Source: Eggerthellaceae bacterium
GTDB lineage: Bacteria > Actinomycetota > Coriobacteriia > Coriobacteriales > Eggerthellaceae
Length of the DNA stretch: 64,000 bases
Assembly: GCA_910575165.1 (NCBI GenBank)
Contig: CAJTDS010000003.1
Coordinates: forward strand, 124,001-188,000
Direction of reading: 5' to 3'
A program made the translations under genes and the position numbers. Each line of letters opens with the position of its first letter. Positions within the stretch are counted from its first letter, which is position 1. The notes under the pieces are model-generated. The model had not been told where the DNA came from, did not search any database, and saw only the letters and a program-made list of their open reading frames with translations. Shown in pieces: positions 24,940 through 33,655 of the stretch.

Positions 24940-25806
24940 GTGCTTGATACGTTTGTCACGGTCTACCTGTTTCTCGGTGGCTGCGCGGCGGCTGTCGTGC
25001 TGGTGACGTGTGCGTGGTCTTTGGCGGTGCGGGCCGCCTGCGGCCGAAGACAGTCCGCACCGCCGGTGTTTGGGAGGCTTCGCGTTCGTTGCCTTCTTGC
25101 GGGTTTCGTTCTGTTGGTGCTTGCGGTGTTGTGCTTGCTACTCGACCTGGGTCGCCCCCAGCTTTTCTGGCTGTTGTTTGCGCGCCCCACGTCGTCGCTC
25201 ATATCCATCGGGTCGTTTCTTCTCATGGCGACGCTGCTCGTTTCGGGTTTTTTGCTGGGCGCTTCGGTGCCCGGTGCGCCTCGGTCGAGCCGAAGGGTGC
25301 TCTGCTCGGCGGAGGTTGTATGTTGCGCCCTCTCTGCGGGAGTGATGCTGTATACGGGTCTTTACATGGCATGCTTGGAAGCGGTTCCCCTGTGGAACAA
25401 CCCGGCTTTGCCTGTTCTGTTCGCGTTGTCGTCGCTTTCTTCGGGCTTGTCGGTGGTACTCATCGCGGCATCTTTTGCAGATGATCGGTTCTTGCTGGCC
25501 GCTGACTGCAGGCGCTTGCGGCTGGCGCATGCCGCCTCCTTGGCGGGGGAGATGGTGGCGGTTGGTGCTTACCTTGCCTTGGCGTGGGGAGACGGGTTCG
25601 CTCGGCCGGGGCTTGAGGCGCTGCTGTCTCCGAATGATTTGGGCTCGTGGTTTGTGGTGGGGTTTCTGGGGCTGGGTGTGGCTCTGCCCTTGGGTGCGGA
25701 AGTTTTCGCTGCTATGGCTCGACGGCCGATGGAGGCGATTCCCCTCGATGCTCTCTGCATCATCGGGGGATTGGTGCTTCGTTTTTGCGTGGTAATTGCA
25801 GCGTGA
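24940..25806 (+). CDS. NrfD/DmsC-like membrane anchor subunit
   Basis: A ~288-aa polytopic protein with about eight hydrophobic helices. It begins LDTFVTVYLFLGGCAAA, matching the usual short N-terminus and first helix of NrfD/DmsC quinol-oxidising subunits, and contains LLDLGRPQLFWLLF, a family-typical arginine/proline stretch after helix three. The frame is open far upstream inside the chaperone gene. I choose GTG 24940 because it starts directly at the first helix and GGGGG precedes it; ATG 24871, overlapping the upstream gene, is the alternative. It completes the electron path from menaquinol to the FeS and molybdenum subunits. Confidence 0.8.
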   Translation: MLDTFVTVYLFLGGCAAAVVLVTCAWSLAVRAACGRRQSAPPVFGRLRVRCLLAGFVLLVLAVLCLLLDLGRPQLFWLLFARPTSSLISIGSFLLMATLLVSGFLLGASVPGAPRSSRRVLCSAEVVCCALSAGVMLYTGLYMACLEAVPLWNNPALPVLFALSSLSSGLSVVLIAASFADDRFLLAADCRRLRLAHAASLAGEMVAVGAYLALAWGDGFARPGLEALLSPNDLGSWFVVGFLGLGVALPLGAEVFAAMARRPMEAIPLDALCIIGGLVLRFCVVIAA

Positions 25807-25817
25807 TCGGCGCGGTT

Positions 25818-25830
25818 CGGATACAATCCG
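25818..25830. promoter_or_regulatory. Inverted repeat CGGAT-ACA-ATCCG over a likely -10 box
   Basis: A perfect 5+3+5 inverted repeat enclosing TACAAT (25822-25827), about 60 bp upstream of the GntR start. Overlap of dyad symmetry with a -10-like hexamer suggests autoregulation by the GntR product. Confidence 0.4.
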
Positions 25831-25888
25831 TGGGATGCTTTCGGCGGGTGATTTGTCAGGCTGCCGACACGATGAAGCGAGGAAATCC

Positions 25889-26293
25889 ATGGCCCTGTTT
25901 GAGATAGACGAATCGTCGGGCTTGCCCGTGTGGGTGCAGCTGCGCAATCGATTCGTCTATCTCATCAAGACGGGACGCTATCGACCGGGCGAGCAGCTGC
26001 CAAGCGTTCGGGCTCTGGCGGCCGAGGCTGCAATCAACTACAACACAGTGAGCAAAGTCTACGCCAATCTCGAGCGAGACGGTTACGTGGAATCCGTCCG
26101 CGGCAGGGGTGTTTTTGTTCGCGGTATCGGCGAAGCAGCGGAAAACGATGTGGAGTCCATATTGGACGTCGAGATCAAAGAATGCGTGGGACGCTGTTTG
26201 GCTCTAGGCATGACCTTGGATGAGGTAATGCTGCGCATGATAGATGTCGTTCGGCAAATGCAGAAGGAAAAGCAATCTGGCGATCCGCGATAA
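25889..26293 (+). CDS. GntR-family transcriptional regulator (YtrA subfamily)
   Basis: A 134-aa regulator. The winged-helix domain occupies residues ~5-75 (LPVWVQLRNRFVYLIKTGRY, PSVRALAAEAAINYNTVSKVY, LERDGYVESVRGRGVFV) followed by a short helical tail, the size of YtrA-type GntR proteins that lack a large effector domain. ATG 25889 follows AGCGAGGA; the frame continues upstream without a ribosome-binding site. It is followed after 29 bp by the SPFH protein gene, so the pair probably forms an operon. Confidence 0.88.
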   Translation: MALFEIDESSGLPVWVQLRNRFVYLIKTGRYRPGEQLPSVRALAAEAAINYNTVSKVYANLERDGYVESVRGRGVFVRGIGEAAENDVESILDVEIKECVGRCLALGMTLDEVMLRMIDVVRQMQKEKQSGDPR

Positions 26294-26322
26294 TCGCGGG
26301 ATGAATGTTGGAGGTTACGTCC

Positions 26323-27291
26323 ATGGCAAAAAGGCTTGACAGGAAACCGGACGACAGGCCTTCGTGTAAAAGCACAGCGCCTTCGCTCGAGGAGTATGAC
26401 TCTCGAGCCGACCGGAGGACCACTCAAAACGGTCCGTTGCTGTTCTCGTCGTTCTTGTTCGCGGTTGTCTTCGCTGCCGCCCTTGGCGCGGGCTATGCGA
26501 TTGTCGGTGCGTTCGGAGTGTGGTGGCTTGCGGCCTCCTTTGCGTTGGCGTGCTTTGCGGTGATGTCGGTGCGTATCGCCATGCAGTGGGAGAAGGTGGT
26601 CATTTTCCGCTTCGGCAAGTTCAACCGTACGAAAGGCCCCGGGCTCTACGTTACCATCCCCTTTATCGAGCAGATCGCGCTCAAAGCAGACCAGCGCATT
26701 ATGGTAACCGGCTTCGGTGCGGAGGAGACGCTTACAAGCGATCTGGTTCCCATCAATGTGGATGCTGTTCTCTTCTGGATGGTGTGGGATGCGGAAAAGG
26801 CCTGCATGGAGGTGGAGAACTATTACAACTCGGTGTCTCTCGCTGCGCAGACAGCCCTGCGCGATGCGATTGGTCGAGCGAGCGTGTCCGAGGTCGCCAT
26901 CCGCCGCAACCAGCTCGATCGGGAACTTCAAGAAGTCATCGAAGAGCGTACTTCGAGCTGGGGCATCACGGTCATGTCCGTGGAGATTCGCGACATCGTG
27001 ATACCCCAGGGGTTGCAGGAGGTCATGTCTGCCGAGGCCCAAGCCGAGCGCGAGAAGAACGCCCGCATGGTGCTTGCGGAAGTGGAGAAGGACATCTCTG
27101 CAATGTTGGTGGACGCGGCGGAGAACTACGAGGACAACGACGTGGCTCTACGGCTGCGCACTATGCATCTGCTTTACGAGAGCGTGAAGGGCTCTGGGGG
27201 CACCGTGGTAATTCCAAGCGCATATAGCGAGGGCTTTTCCGACGTGTCCTTCGATCGCGCGGCCGAGGGTTTGCGCAAGCCGAAAGCCTAG
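26323..27291 (+). CDS. SPFH/band-7 (slipin-like) membrane scaffold protein
   Basis: A 322-aa protein with two adjacent N-terminal hydrophobic segments (about 35-75) and a stomatin/slipin-type SPFH domain (EKVVIFRFGKFNRTKGPGLYV, VDAVLFWMVWDAEKAC, LQEVIEERTSSWGITVMSVEI). The C-terminus is an EAQAEREKNARMVLAEVEKD helix and oligomerisation tail. Such proteins form ring-like membrane microdomain scaffolds. The start at 26323 has TGGAGG at proper distance; an upstream in-frame ATG (26305) lacks one. Its stop overlaps the stop of the convergent XRE gene. Confidence 0.88.
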   Translation: MAKRLDRKPDDRPSCKSTAPSLEEYDSRADRRTTQNGPLLFSSFLFAVVFAAALGAGYAIVGAFGVWWLAASFALACFAVMSVRIAMQWEKVVIFRFGKFNRTKGPGLYVTIPFIEQIALKADQRIMVTGFGAEETLTSDLVPINVDAVLFWMVWDAEKACMEVENYYNSVSLAAQTALRDAIGRASVSEVAIRRNQLDRELQEVIEERTSSWGITVMSVEIRDIVIPQGLQEVMSAEAQAEREKNARMVLAEVEKDISAMLVDAAENYEDNDVALRLRTMHLLYESVKGSGGTVVIPSAYSEGFSDVSFDRAAEGLRKPKA

Positions 27292-28334
27292 ATGCCGTTT
27301 TCGTGCTTGCGGCCGCGCCACCACTTCGAGAGGGCGTGCAGGATGCACTCGACCAGCGGGATGGTGAGGAAGAGCACCCAGGCGGGATGGGCCATCCCTT
27401 CGACGAAGGCCAGGTAGCAGAAGGCGGCGACCACGGCCCATGGGTAGAGCCCGGCCAGGAATGCCCCGAGGCGCTTCGAATCGATAAGGCCGCCTACCAG
27501 GTAATAGAGCGGGATGGCGAAGAAAAGGAACAACCCCATGAGCCACTGCCCCAGGAAGATGCCCGCCAGCAGATAGGCCAGCAGCACGAAGGCGGGGAAG
27601 GGGAAGCGGTCCCATGCCTGGCGGAAGGGGGATCGCGTCCAGCCGGGGTGGGGCATGCCGTCCATGGCGGCGTTGGCCTCGTCCAGGCTGCGGTAATCGG
27701 TGCCGTTCACATGGACGCCGTCCCAGCCTACGTGGACGGAGTTGCCCTCCCGGTCGAGCACGTTCACGCCGTCGCGCCAGTTGATGTGCGCATGGTCGTC
27801 TCCGTCGTCAATGTGGATGCCGTGATGGTCGACGTAGTGTCGTCCCCGTCGCCTTCTGTCGTTGCGCGTGCCGTGCGGAGGGAAGGGGCTTTCGTCGTCC
27901 TCGGGATGTGCCTTGCCGTCGTCGTGCGCCTGCGGGCCCTCGGCAGCTGCGGAAGAGCCGCGATCTTCGGTGCGTTCGTCGCCGCTTTCTCTACGGGCGT
28001 TGTCGGCCGCAGCGGCGCTGTTTCGCTGTTCGACCTCGCTCCCGTTCTCATGCGCACTTGCGTTTCGGCTGCTTTCGGTCGCATGGGCGCCTGCGTCCTG
28101 GCTATCTGCGCTCGCGTCTTCGGCGTCGGTCACGTCGCCGTAGAGCAGCTCGTCCAGGGACACGCCGTAAAGGCCCGCCAAAGCGATGAGGTTGTCGGTG
28201 TCGGGCGAGGATTCGGACCGCTCCCATTTCGAGACCGCCTGCCGCGACACCTCCAGCTTTTCGGCCAGGGCCTCCTGGGTAAGTCCTGCGTTGCGGCGGC
28301 GGTCGGCCAGCCGTTTCGCCATATCTACGTTCAT
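27288..28334 (-). CDS. XRE-family regulator with membrane-spanning C-terminus
   Basis: A 348-aa protein. Residues ~5-65 form a Cro/CI-type HTH (AGLTQEALAEKLEVSRQAVSKW, PDTDNLIALAGLYGVSLDELL), common in the family of small regulators. A ~110-residue hydrophilic, acidic, low-complexity linker follows, then a beta-rich stretch (HYVDHHGIHIDDGDDHAHI) resembling repeated short strands, and four hydrophobic helices near the C-terminus. This suggests a membrane-tethered regulator that senses an envelope or membrane signal. It is convergent with the SPFH gene, overlapping by four bases at CTAG. Confidence 0.78.
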   Translation of the reverse strand: MNVDMAKRLADRRRNAGLTQEALAEKLEVSRQAVSKWERSESSPDTDNLIALAGLYGVSLDELLYGDVTDAEDASADSQDAGAHATESSRNASAHENGSEVEQRNSAAAADNARRESGDERTEDRGSSAAAEGPQAHDDGKAHPEDDESPFPPHGTRNDRRRRGRHYVDHHGIHIDDGDDHAHINWRDGVNVLDREGNSVHVGWDGVHVNGTDYRSLDEANAAMDGMPHPGWTRSPFRQAWDRFPFPAFVLLAYLLAGIFLGQWLMGLFLFFAIPLYYLVGGLIDSKRLGAFLAGLYPWAVVAAFCYLAFVEGMAHPAWVLFLTIPLVECILHALSKWWRGRKHENGI

Positions 28335-28561
28335 GCGCTGCCTTTCGTTTTTCGTCAGTTCATTGTAGCGAGCGGAGGGTGCGCCTTGGGGGCACGCATC
28401 GTCTTCGAAGACAGGAAAAGCTTAGGGCAACGCGGCCGCGGGTACGACCGCTTTCGGTTTGAATTTTGGGGAAACTTTTGGTTGCGCGTGGCGTGTGCAA
28501 AGCCGTCTTTTGGCTGAACAAGGGAGTTTTGCGGGTGCGGATAGGGAAGGGCGGGTGTGCG

Positions 28562-29905
28562 CTAGCCTTTCAGGAGCTTGTCCTGGAGCTCTTCCCGGGT
28601 GTGGACATCGAGTTTCTGATAGATTGACCGAATCTGACTTCGGACGGTATTTTTGGAAATATGCAGCTTCGTAGCCGCTTCACCGGCGGATTTGCCGGTG
28701 GCGATGAGTGCAAGTACCTCGCTTTCCCTGGGGGTGAGTCCGCGCTGTGCCATAAGCGCGTCTCTTTGCGATGCAATAACGTGCTCGATGTGGTCCGTAT
28801 AGGCAGGCGCCGTGTTGTAGTGGCGCCAATCGCCGGCTGCCATGGGGAGCGCGGAGATGACAAGGCAGAGCAGCATGATAGCTATGAGCACTGCGGAGTC
28901 AAGTCGTACAAGCTGCAGGAGGTAGAACGTCGCGTAGAACGCTGCGAAGTAGACGATGAGCCATCGGCAAACGCACCGACCGCCGGCTGCGGGGAGTCGA
29001 GGCCCCGTCCAGCATCCTACAGCCATAGCGAGCATCATGGTGGCCGAGTAGCTGAGACTTCTGATGAAAGCGACGGTGTCCGGGTTGCTTCCCGCGACGA
29101 GAAGGGGCACCGTGCAGGCGCATTGGACGGCCAGCGTGAGGCAGGCGGCGATTCTGAATAGATCGATGCCCGAGAAGCGTGCGGCGCATCCGAGGACCAG
29201 GAAGGCGATAGCCAGCGGGCCGAGGACCCAGGCAGAAGAGTTGTCGCCGGGAAGGCAAAAGAGCACGCTGTGGGCAATGCAGGAAAAACCTACCGTGATA
29301 AGCAATAAGGCCGACGAGTGCTTGGAAAGTTGCGGCCTTGAGCTGCCCGGGGCTTCGTGCTGGCAGCTGCGGGAGGGTTTTGCCAGTAGAAGGGCGATGG
29401 CGACGGGAAGCAGCGCTGTTACGGCGCTGCGTAAGGGGGCGGTCAAGGCGAGCATGGCCGAGTAGGCGATGTACTGCGCGACGAAGGACGATCCGAGTCG
29501 CACTACGATACGCTCCATGGAGCAGTCGGCGTTGTCGTCGCCCCACAGTCGAATCGCTAAAGCGGTGAACAGGTCGGATGAGACGATTCCGAGGGCGCCA
29601 AGCACATTGCTCTGTGGTAGATAGAGGCAGACGCCATACAAAAGGGATACCCATCCGCCAAGGGCGAGTAGGCTCAGCTTCCGATGCGCTATTAGGGGGT
29701 TGGTGGCCGAGAGCAATGAGAGCAGCGCCAGCCCAGCTATGATTGCGAAGACGTGTAGTAGCGGGAACATCGTCAAGCCGGCATCGAAGGCATCGCTAAC
29801 TTGTACCTGGAACGAAAGGCGCGCGCGAACGAGCCCTATGGCGGTGGCCGACACCAGAAACCCTTGCAGGGATTTGTACATCGTCGAGGAGTCGTATCCG
29901 TTCAC
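28562..29905 (-). CDS. Membrane-bound LuxR-family transcriptional regulator
   Basis: A 447-aa protein of the same class as the one at 11280: roughly twelve hydrophobic helices, then a C-terminal LuxR HTH (RGLTPRESEVLALIATGKSA, AATKLHISKNTVRSQIRSIY, KLDVHTREELQDKLL). The GTG start is preceded by AAGGGGG. It is transcribed divergently from the flavoprotein gene at 30196 across a 290-bp gap, which contains GGATTAATCC (30073-30082) as a possible dyad site. The arrangement indicates that it controls the flavoprotein-cytochrome pair. Confidence 0.88.
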   Translation of the reverse strand: MNGYDSSTMYKSLQGFLVSATAIGLVRARLSFQVQVSDAFDAGLTMFPLLHVFAIIAGLALLSLLSATNPLIAHRKLSLLALGGWVSLLYGVCLYLPQSNVLGALGIVSSDLFTALAIRLWGDDNADCSMERIVVRLGSSFVAQYIAYSAMLALTAPLRSAVTALLPVAIALLLAKPSRSCQHEAPGSSRPQLSKHSSALLLITVGFSCIAHSVLFCLPGDNSSAWVLGPLAIAFLVLGCAARFSGIDLFRIAACLTLAVQCACTVPLLVAGSNPDTVAFIRSLSYSATMMLAMAVGCWTGPRLPAAGGRCVCRWLIVYFAAFYATFYLLQLVRLDSAVLIAIMLLCLVISALPMAAGDWRHYNTAPAYTDHIEHVIASQRDALMAQRGLTPRESEVLALIATGKSAGEAATKLHISKNTVRSQIRSIYQKLDVHTREELQDKLLKG

Positions 29906-30195
29906 CTTGTCCCCCTTTGCGTTTCGGTTCGCGGCCTATGGGCGCTCTAGCGTATTGGCGGGGCCGAAGGCGTGTGGGTGGCATGCTTGCGACGAGGATA
30001 GTACCGCATTCCGGTAAGTGATGCGAGGAGGAAATCGGCCCCCATCGGGCAAAACTGTAGACTAACCACCCTGGATTAATCCTTATTTCACCCATGTTGC
30101 TTCAACTTTTCGTCCTAGCGATGACGATGCGAGGCCGCGGAAGGTCGGCTTAGCATAGGGTCGCATTCGACGGCCCGAAAGAAAGGAGATGCATC

Positions 30196-31539
30196 ATGGA
30201 GAAGTTGTCGCGTAGGTCGTTTTTGCTGGGGTCGGCCCTTGTGGGCGCTGGCCTGGGCGCTAATGTGCTAGCGGGGTGTTCGTCTAGCCCGGCTGCTGGG
30301 TCTTCGCAGCCCGCTTCGGACAATTCTGCTGCTGATGCGCCCGCTGCGAAGGGCGCCGTGTCCGAGCGTACGTGGGACCGCGAGACCGACGTGCTCGTGT
30401 GCGGGTTCGGAGCTGCTGGGGCTGCCTGCGCTATTGAGGCTGCGACCAACGGCGCCGAAGTGCTTCTGGTTGAGAAGGGGTCTTTGCCGGGAGGGTCGAT
30501 GTGCCGTTCGGGCGGTGGCATGGCGGGTGCAGGCACGACTATGCAGAAGGATGCCGGCATCGAAGATAGCGCAGACGCGTTTTACGATTGGATCATGCTG
30601 GCGACAGACGGACTCTGCCCGTCTGACATCGCGCGAGTCTACGCTGACAATTCCGCGGCCAACCTCGATTGGCTCGACGAGCTTTGTGTTAAGGAGACCG
30701 GCGAGCATCTGTTCCTCTCCGAGCTAACCGACGACACGGCCCGCATAGGCATCAATCGCCGAGGGGTGCCTTTCGCCAGCTTCGGCTTGACGGAAGACGA
30801 GGTGGTTCCTCGCTCCCATTGGGCGGTTATGAAGGAAGGAAGTACCGCGTCGAATGCCGGCCCCGAGCTGTTCTACCCGCTGCTGCTCACGGTTGAGGGC
30901 TCCGACAAGATTGCGGTCGAGTACGAGACGGCCCTGTCCTCGCTTATCACCGATGAGGAAGGCGCGGTGCTGGGAGCAGTCATCAAGAAGGGCAACGCGG
31001 AGGAGACTGTCCGCGCCCGCAACGGCGTTATGCTGGCAACGGGCGGGTTCCCCAACTCGGAGGAGATGCGGAAAAACTTCTGCTTCGACACCATGGGCCG
31101 CATCTCCTACATGAACCCGCTGTGCACCGGCGACGGCGTCAAGGCGGCCATGGCCGTGGGTGCTGACCTTGCGAATACCTGCCAGAGCTACATCATGCCC
31201 GACGAGACTTCCTATACGGCGACGTTCAACGAAGAATGGCAAGATATCTTCCCGATGTGGTTGCAGGCTCCCGACGATCCCAACAAGCTGGTAGCCGAGG
31301 CCCCCATCATCGCCGAGACCCACGGCGGCGTGGTTATCGACACCGACTCCCATGTGCTAAACGTGTGGGGCCAGCCCATCCCCAATCTGTACGCCGCTGG
31401 CTGCGATGTGGGCTCGAACATCTTCGGCAAGTCCGGCAACTACCCGGGGTGCGGCTCCTATGTGGGCTTTGCAATCTGCTTCGGCCGCATCGCCGGCGAG
31501 AACCTGGCGGGTGCCGTGCAGCCCGAGGGTGGCAAGTAG
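30196..31539 (+). CDS. Tat-exported FAD-dependent reductase, short form
   Basis: A 447-aa flavoprotein with a Tat signal (LSRRSFLLGSALVGAG) and lipobox LAGC, then VLVCGFGAAGAACAIEAA (dinucleotide-binding fold), LLVEKGSLPGGSMCRSGGG, GVMLATGGFPNSEEM, CTGDGVKAAMAVGADL and LYAAGCDVGSN near the end. It belongs to the FAD-binding fumarate reductase-like group but is over 100 residues shorter than the flavoprotein at 13745, mainly in the substrate-capping region, so its acceptor probably differs. AAAGGAG precedes the ATG. The hexaheme cytochrome 59 bp downstream is the likely electron donor; the LuxR gene is divergent. Confidence 0.88.
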   Translation: MEKLSRRSFLLGSALVGAGLGANVLAGCSSSPAAGSSQPASDNSAADAPAAKGAVSERTWDRETDVLVCGFGAAGAACAIEAATNGAEVLLVEKGSLPGGSMCRSGGGMAGAGTTMQKDAGIEDSADAFYDWIMLATDGLCPSDIARVYADNSAANLDWLDELCVKETGEHLFLSELTDDTARIGINRRGVPFASFGLTEDEVVPRSHWAVMKEGSTASNAGPELFYPLLLTVEGSDKIAVEYETALSSLITDEEGAVLGAVIKKGNAEETVRARNGVMLATGGFPNSEEMRKNFCFDTMGRISYMNPLCTGDGVKAAMAVGADLANTCQSYIMPDETSYTATFNEEWQDIFPMWLQAPDDPNKLVAEAPIIAETHGGVVIDTDSHVLNVWGQPIPNLYAAGCDVGSNIFGKSGNYPGCGSYVGFAICFGRIAGENLAGAVQPEGGK

Positions 31540-31598
31540 CAAGAAAGGGCCCGCGTCTTTCTGACGGCGCGGCGAATGAGCGGGACGGATGGATTGAG

Positions 31599-32252
31599 AT
31601 GAAGAGTCAAAGACGAGCTCTCACGATTGTGCTGATAACGATGATCTTGGCGACGGTGACCTTCGCCGGCTGTGCCCCCGACTCTCGCTCCGGAGCCTCG
31701 GTTTCGGATGCCGATGCGAAGTCGGCGGCGCCCGGCGAATCCGACGAGGACGCCGCCGCCGACCAGGACGAGGCCGCGCCGTCCGTCGCCGTGGAGTGGA
31801 CGGCGCAAAGTGACTGCAGCATCTGCCATGGGACCGAGCACTCCTCGTTCGAGGACGGGCAGACCGGGGCCTTCGCCCATGCGCAGATGGCCGACGACTG
31901 CATGGCCTGCCACGAAGACGAGGCTGCGCTTTCCGAGGTTCACGAGGGCATCACCATGGACGCCAAGCCTGCGAAGAAGCTGAAGAAAACCGAGGTGGGG
32001 GAAGAGGTGTGTCTGAGCTGCCATGGTGACGAGGACTTTGCCGGCGCAACCGCTTCAAGCGAAGTGCTGGTCGACTCGAACGGCACCGTGGTAAACCCCC
32101 ACGAGCTTCCCGAAAACGAGGAGCATGGGCAGATAGTTTGCGCCGACTGCCACAAGGTGCACAGCAGCACGCCCCGGGAGAACGCGGCCCAGGCGGTATG
32201 CGTCGGTTGCCACCATTCCGGCGTCTACGAGTGTTACACGTGCCACGAGTAG
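31599..32252 (+). CDS. Exported hexaheme cytochrome c lipoprotein
   Basis: A 217-aa protein with a signal peptide ending in FAGC and six CxxCH motifs (CSICH, CMACH, CLSCH, CADCH, CVGCH, CYTCH), ending in CHHSGVYECYTCHE. It is clearly homologous to the cytochrome at 13022: same motif spacing, same acidic/alanine linker after the lipobox, and the same NPHxLPE segment between the third and fourth haem sites. It is expected to relay electrons from membrane quinol to the adjacent flavoprotein. The ribosome-binding site before ATG 31599 is weak (GGATTGAG), suggesting coupling to the upstream gene. Confidence 0.9.
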   Translation: MKSQRRALTIVLITMILATVTFAGCAPDSRSGASVSDADAKSAAPGESDEDAAADQDEAAPSVAVEWTAQSDCSICHGTEHSSFEDGQTGAFAHAQMADDCMACHEDEAALSEVHEGITMDAKPAKKLKKTEVGEEVCLSCHGDEDFAGATASSEVLVDSNGTVVNPHELPENEEHGQIVCADCHKVHSSTPRENAAQAVCVGCHHSGVYECYTCHE

Positions 32253-32338
32253 CGAGAGGCTTCTCGTAGGCCTTCTGCGGCGGGGGTCGTTCGGCAATCG
32301 ACGGCTCCCGTTCGCTTCACCCTGTTTCTCTTAGTTGA

Positions 32339-32369
32339 AAAGCCCGCCGCTCATTGTGCGACGGGCTTT
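32339..32369. terminator. Bidirectional terminator between cytochrome and telA
   Basis: AAAGCCCG / CGGGCTTT stem with a 15-nt loop; T-rich bases follow on both strands. It lies between the convergent cytochrome gene and the minus-strand telA gene. Confidence 0.75.
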
Positions 32370-32473
32370 CTCGTTGTTGTTCCGGCTTAGTGGTGCCCTA
32401 CACGGGTCCAGGCCGAAAGCGGTATTCTCAGATGGCGGAGGCGTCTTGCGCGCTTCCGCCATGCAGGCGGTCC

Positions 32474-33655
32474 CTACCCGCGGATTTCCAGCAGTTTTGC
32501 CTTCAGCTGCTCTTCCATCTGGCGGATCTCCGCTTCGGCCTCGGCGCGCTTGGCGCGTCCCTCCTCTTGGATCTTCATGACCTCGTCGAGGGTCTGGATG
32601 AGGTTGTCGTTGGTGGCGCGCAGGGTCTCGATGTCGATGATGGTGCGCTCGCTCTCGCGGGCAACCTCCACGGTGGATTGCTTCAGCTTCTCGGCGTTCT
32701 TGCGCAGCAGCTCGTTGGTCATGTCGCTTACGGCGGACTGGGCGCGCAGGGCCTCCTCGCTGTTGGACATGCCCAGGGCCAGCACCATCTGGCTGCGCCA
32801 CAGGGGGATGGTGTTCATGACCGTGGTCTGGATCTTCTCGATCATGAGCATCTCGTTGTTCTGGATAAGACGAATCTGCGGCGCCATCTGCATGGACACC
32901 GTACGGGTGAGGTCGAGGTCGGTGAGCTTCTTCTCGAAGCGGTGGCAGGCGGCCTCCATGCGCTGCGCTGCCTCGATGTCCTCGGCGCGGCCGGTTTGGC
33001 GCGCGGTCTCGTAGAGCTGCTTGAGCTCGCCTTCGCGCACCTCGGCCAGGCGCTTGCGGCCGGCCAGCAGGTACATGGTGAGTTCCTTGAAGTAGGTCAT
33101 GTTCAGGTCGTAGAGCTTGTCCAGCGTGGCGCCGTCCTTCAGCAACGTCATCTGATAGCCCTCAAGCGCGCTCACGATCTTGTCGATGTTGGCGTCGGCC
33201 TTGTCGTAGCGGGCCTTCAGCGCGCCCATCTTGGCGGCCTGCTTCTTGAACAGGCCGAAGAAGCCCTTCTCCTCCTCGGCGTCGAAGCCCTTGAGCTCGG
33301 TGACCACGTCCACGATCAGCTTGCCTGCTTCGCCCAAATCCTGGGTGCGCACCTTGCCGAGGGCCGTTTCGGAGAAGCTTGCCATCTTCGACTGGGCGCC
33401 GGCGCCGTACTGCAGCACCATCTGGGAGTTGGTGATGTCGATTTGCTTCGAGAAGGCCTCCACTTGGGCGCGCTCATCCGCGGTTAGGTTGTCTTCCAGC
33501 GACGGGGCCTTGGGTTCGGGAACCTCCACGATGGTCACCTTTGCCACCTCCTCGGCTTCGGGGCTGAGCACGGGGGTGAGGGTGAGCTGGGGCGTGGCGG
33601 CTGCGCCGAATGCGGCGTCGGCGGAAAGCTCGGCGGGCTTGTTCTGGTCGGTCAT
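32474..33655 (-). CDS. telA: TelA-family toxic anion resistance protein
   Basis: A 393-aa helical protein with family-characteristic segments: LLAGRKRLAEVREGEL, an IRLIQNNEMLMIEKIQTTVMNTIPLWRSQM block and a coiled-coil C-terminus rich in Glu/Ala/Arg. TelA homologues were first linked to tellurite resistance and are often encoded beside XpaC-type proteins, as here; their envelope-stress role is not well defined. The XpaC-like gene lies immediately upstream on the same strand, its stop overlapping this start by four bases. Confidence 0.88.
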   Translation of the reverse strand: MTDQNKPAELSADAAFGAAATPQLTLTPVLSPEAEEVAKVTIVEVPEPKAPSLEDNLTADERAQVEAFSKQIDITNSQMVLQYGAGAQSKMASFSETALGKVRTQDLGEAGKLIVDVVTELKGFDAEEEKGFFGLFKKQAAKMGALKARYDKADANIDKIVSALEGYQMTLLKDGATLDKLYDLNMTYFKELTMYLLAGRKRLAEVREGELKQLYETARQTGRAEDIEAAQRMEAACHRFEKKLTDLDLTRTVSMQMAPQIRLIQNNEMLMIEKIQTTVMNTIPLWRSQMVLALGMSNSEEALRAQSAVSDMTNELLRKNAEKLKQSTVEVARESERTIIDIETLRATNDNLIQTLDEVMKIQEEGRAKRAEAEAEIRQMEEQLKAKLLEIRG

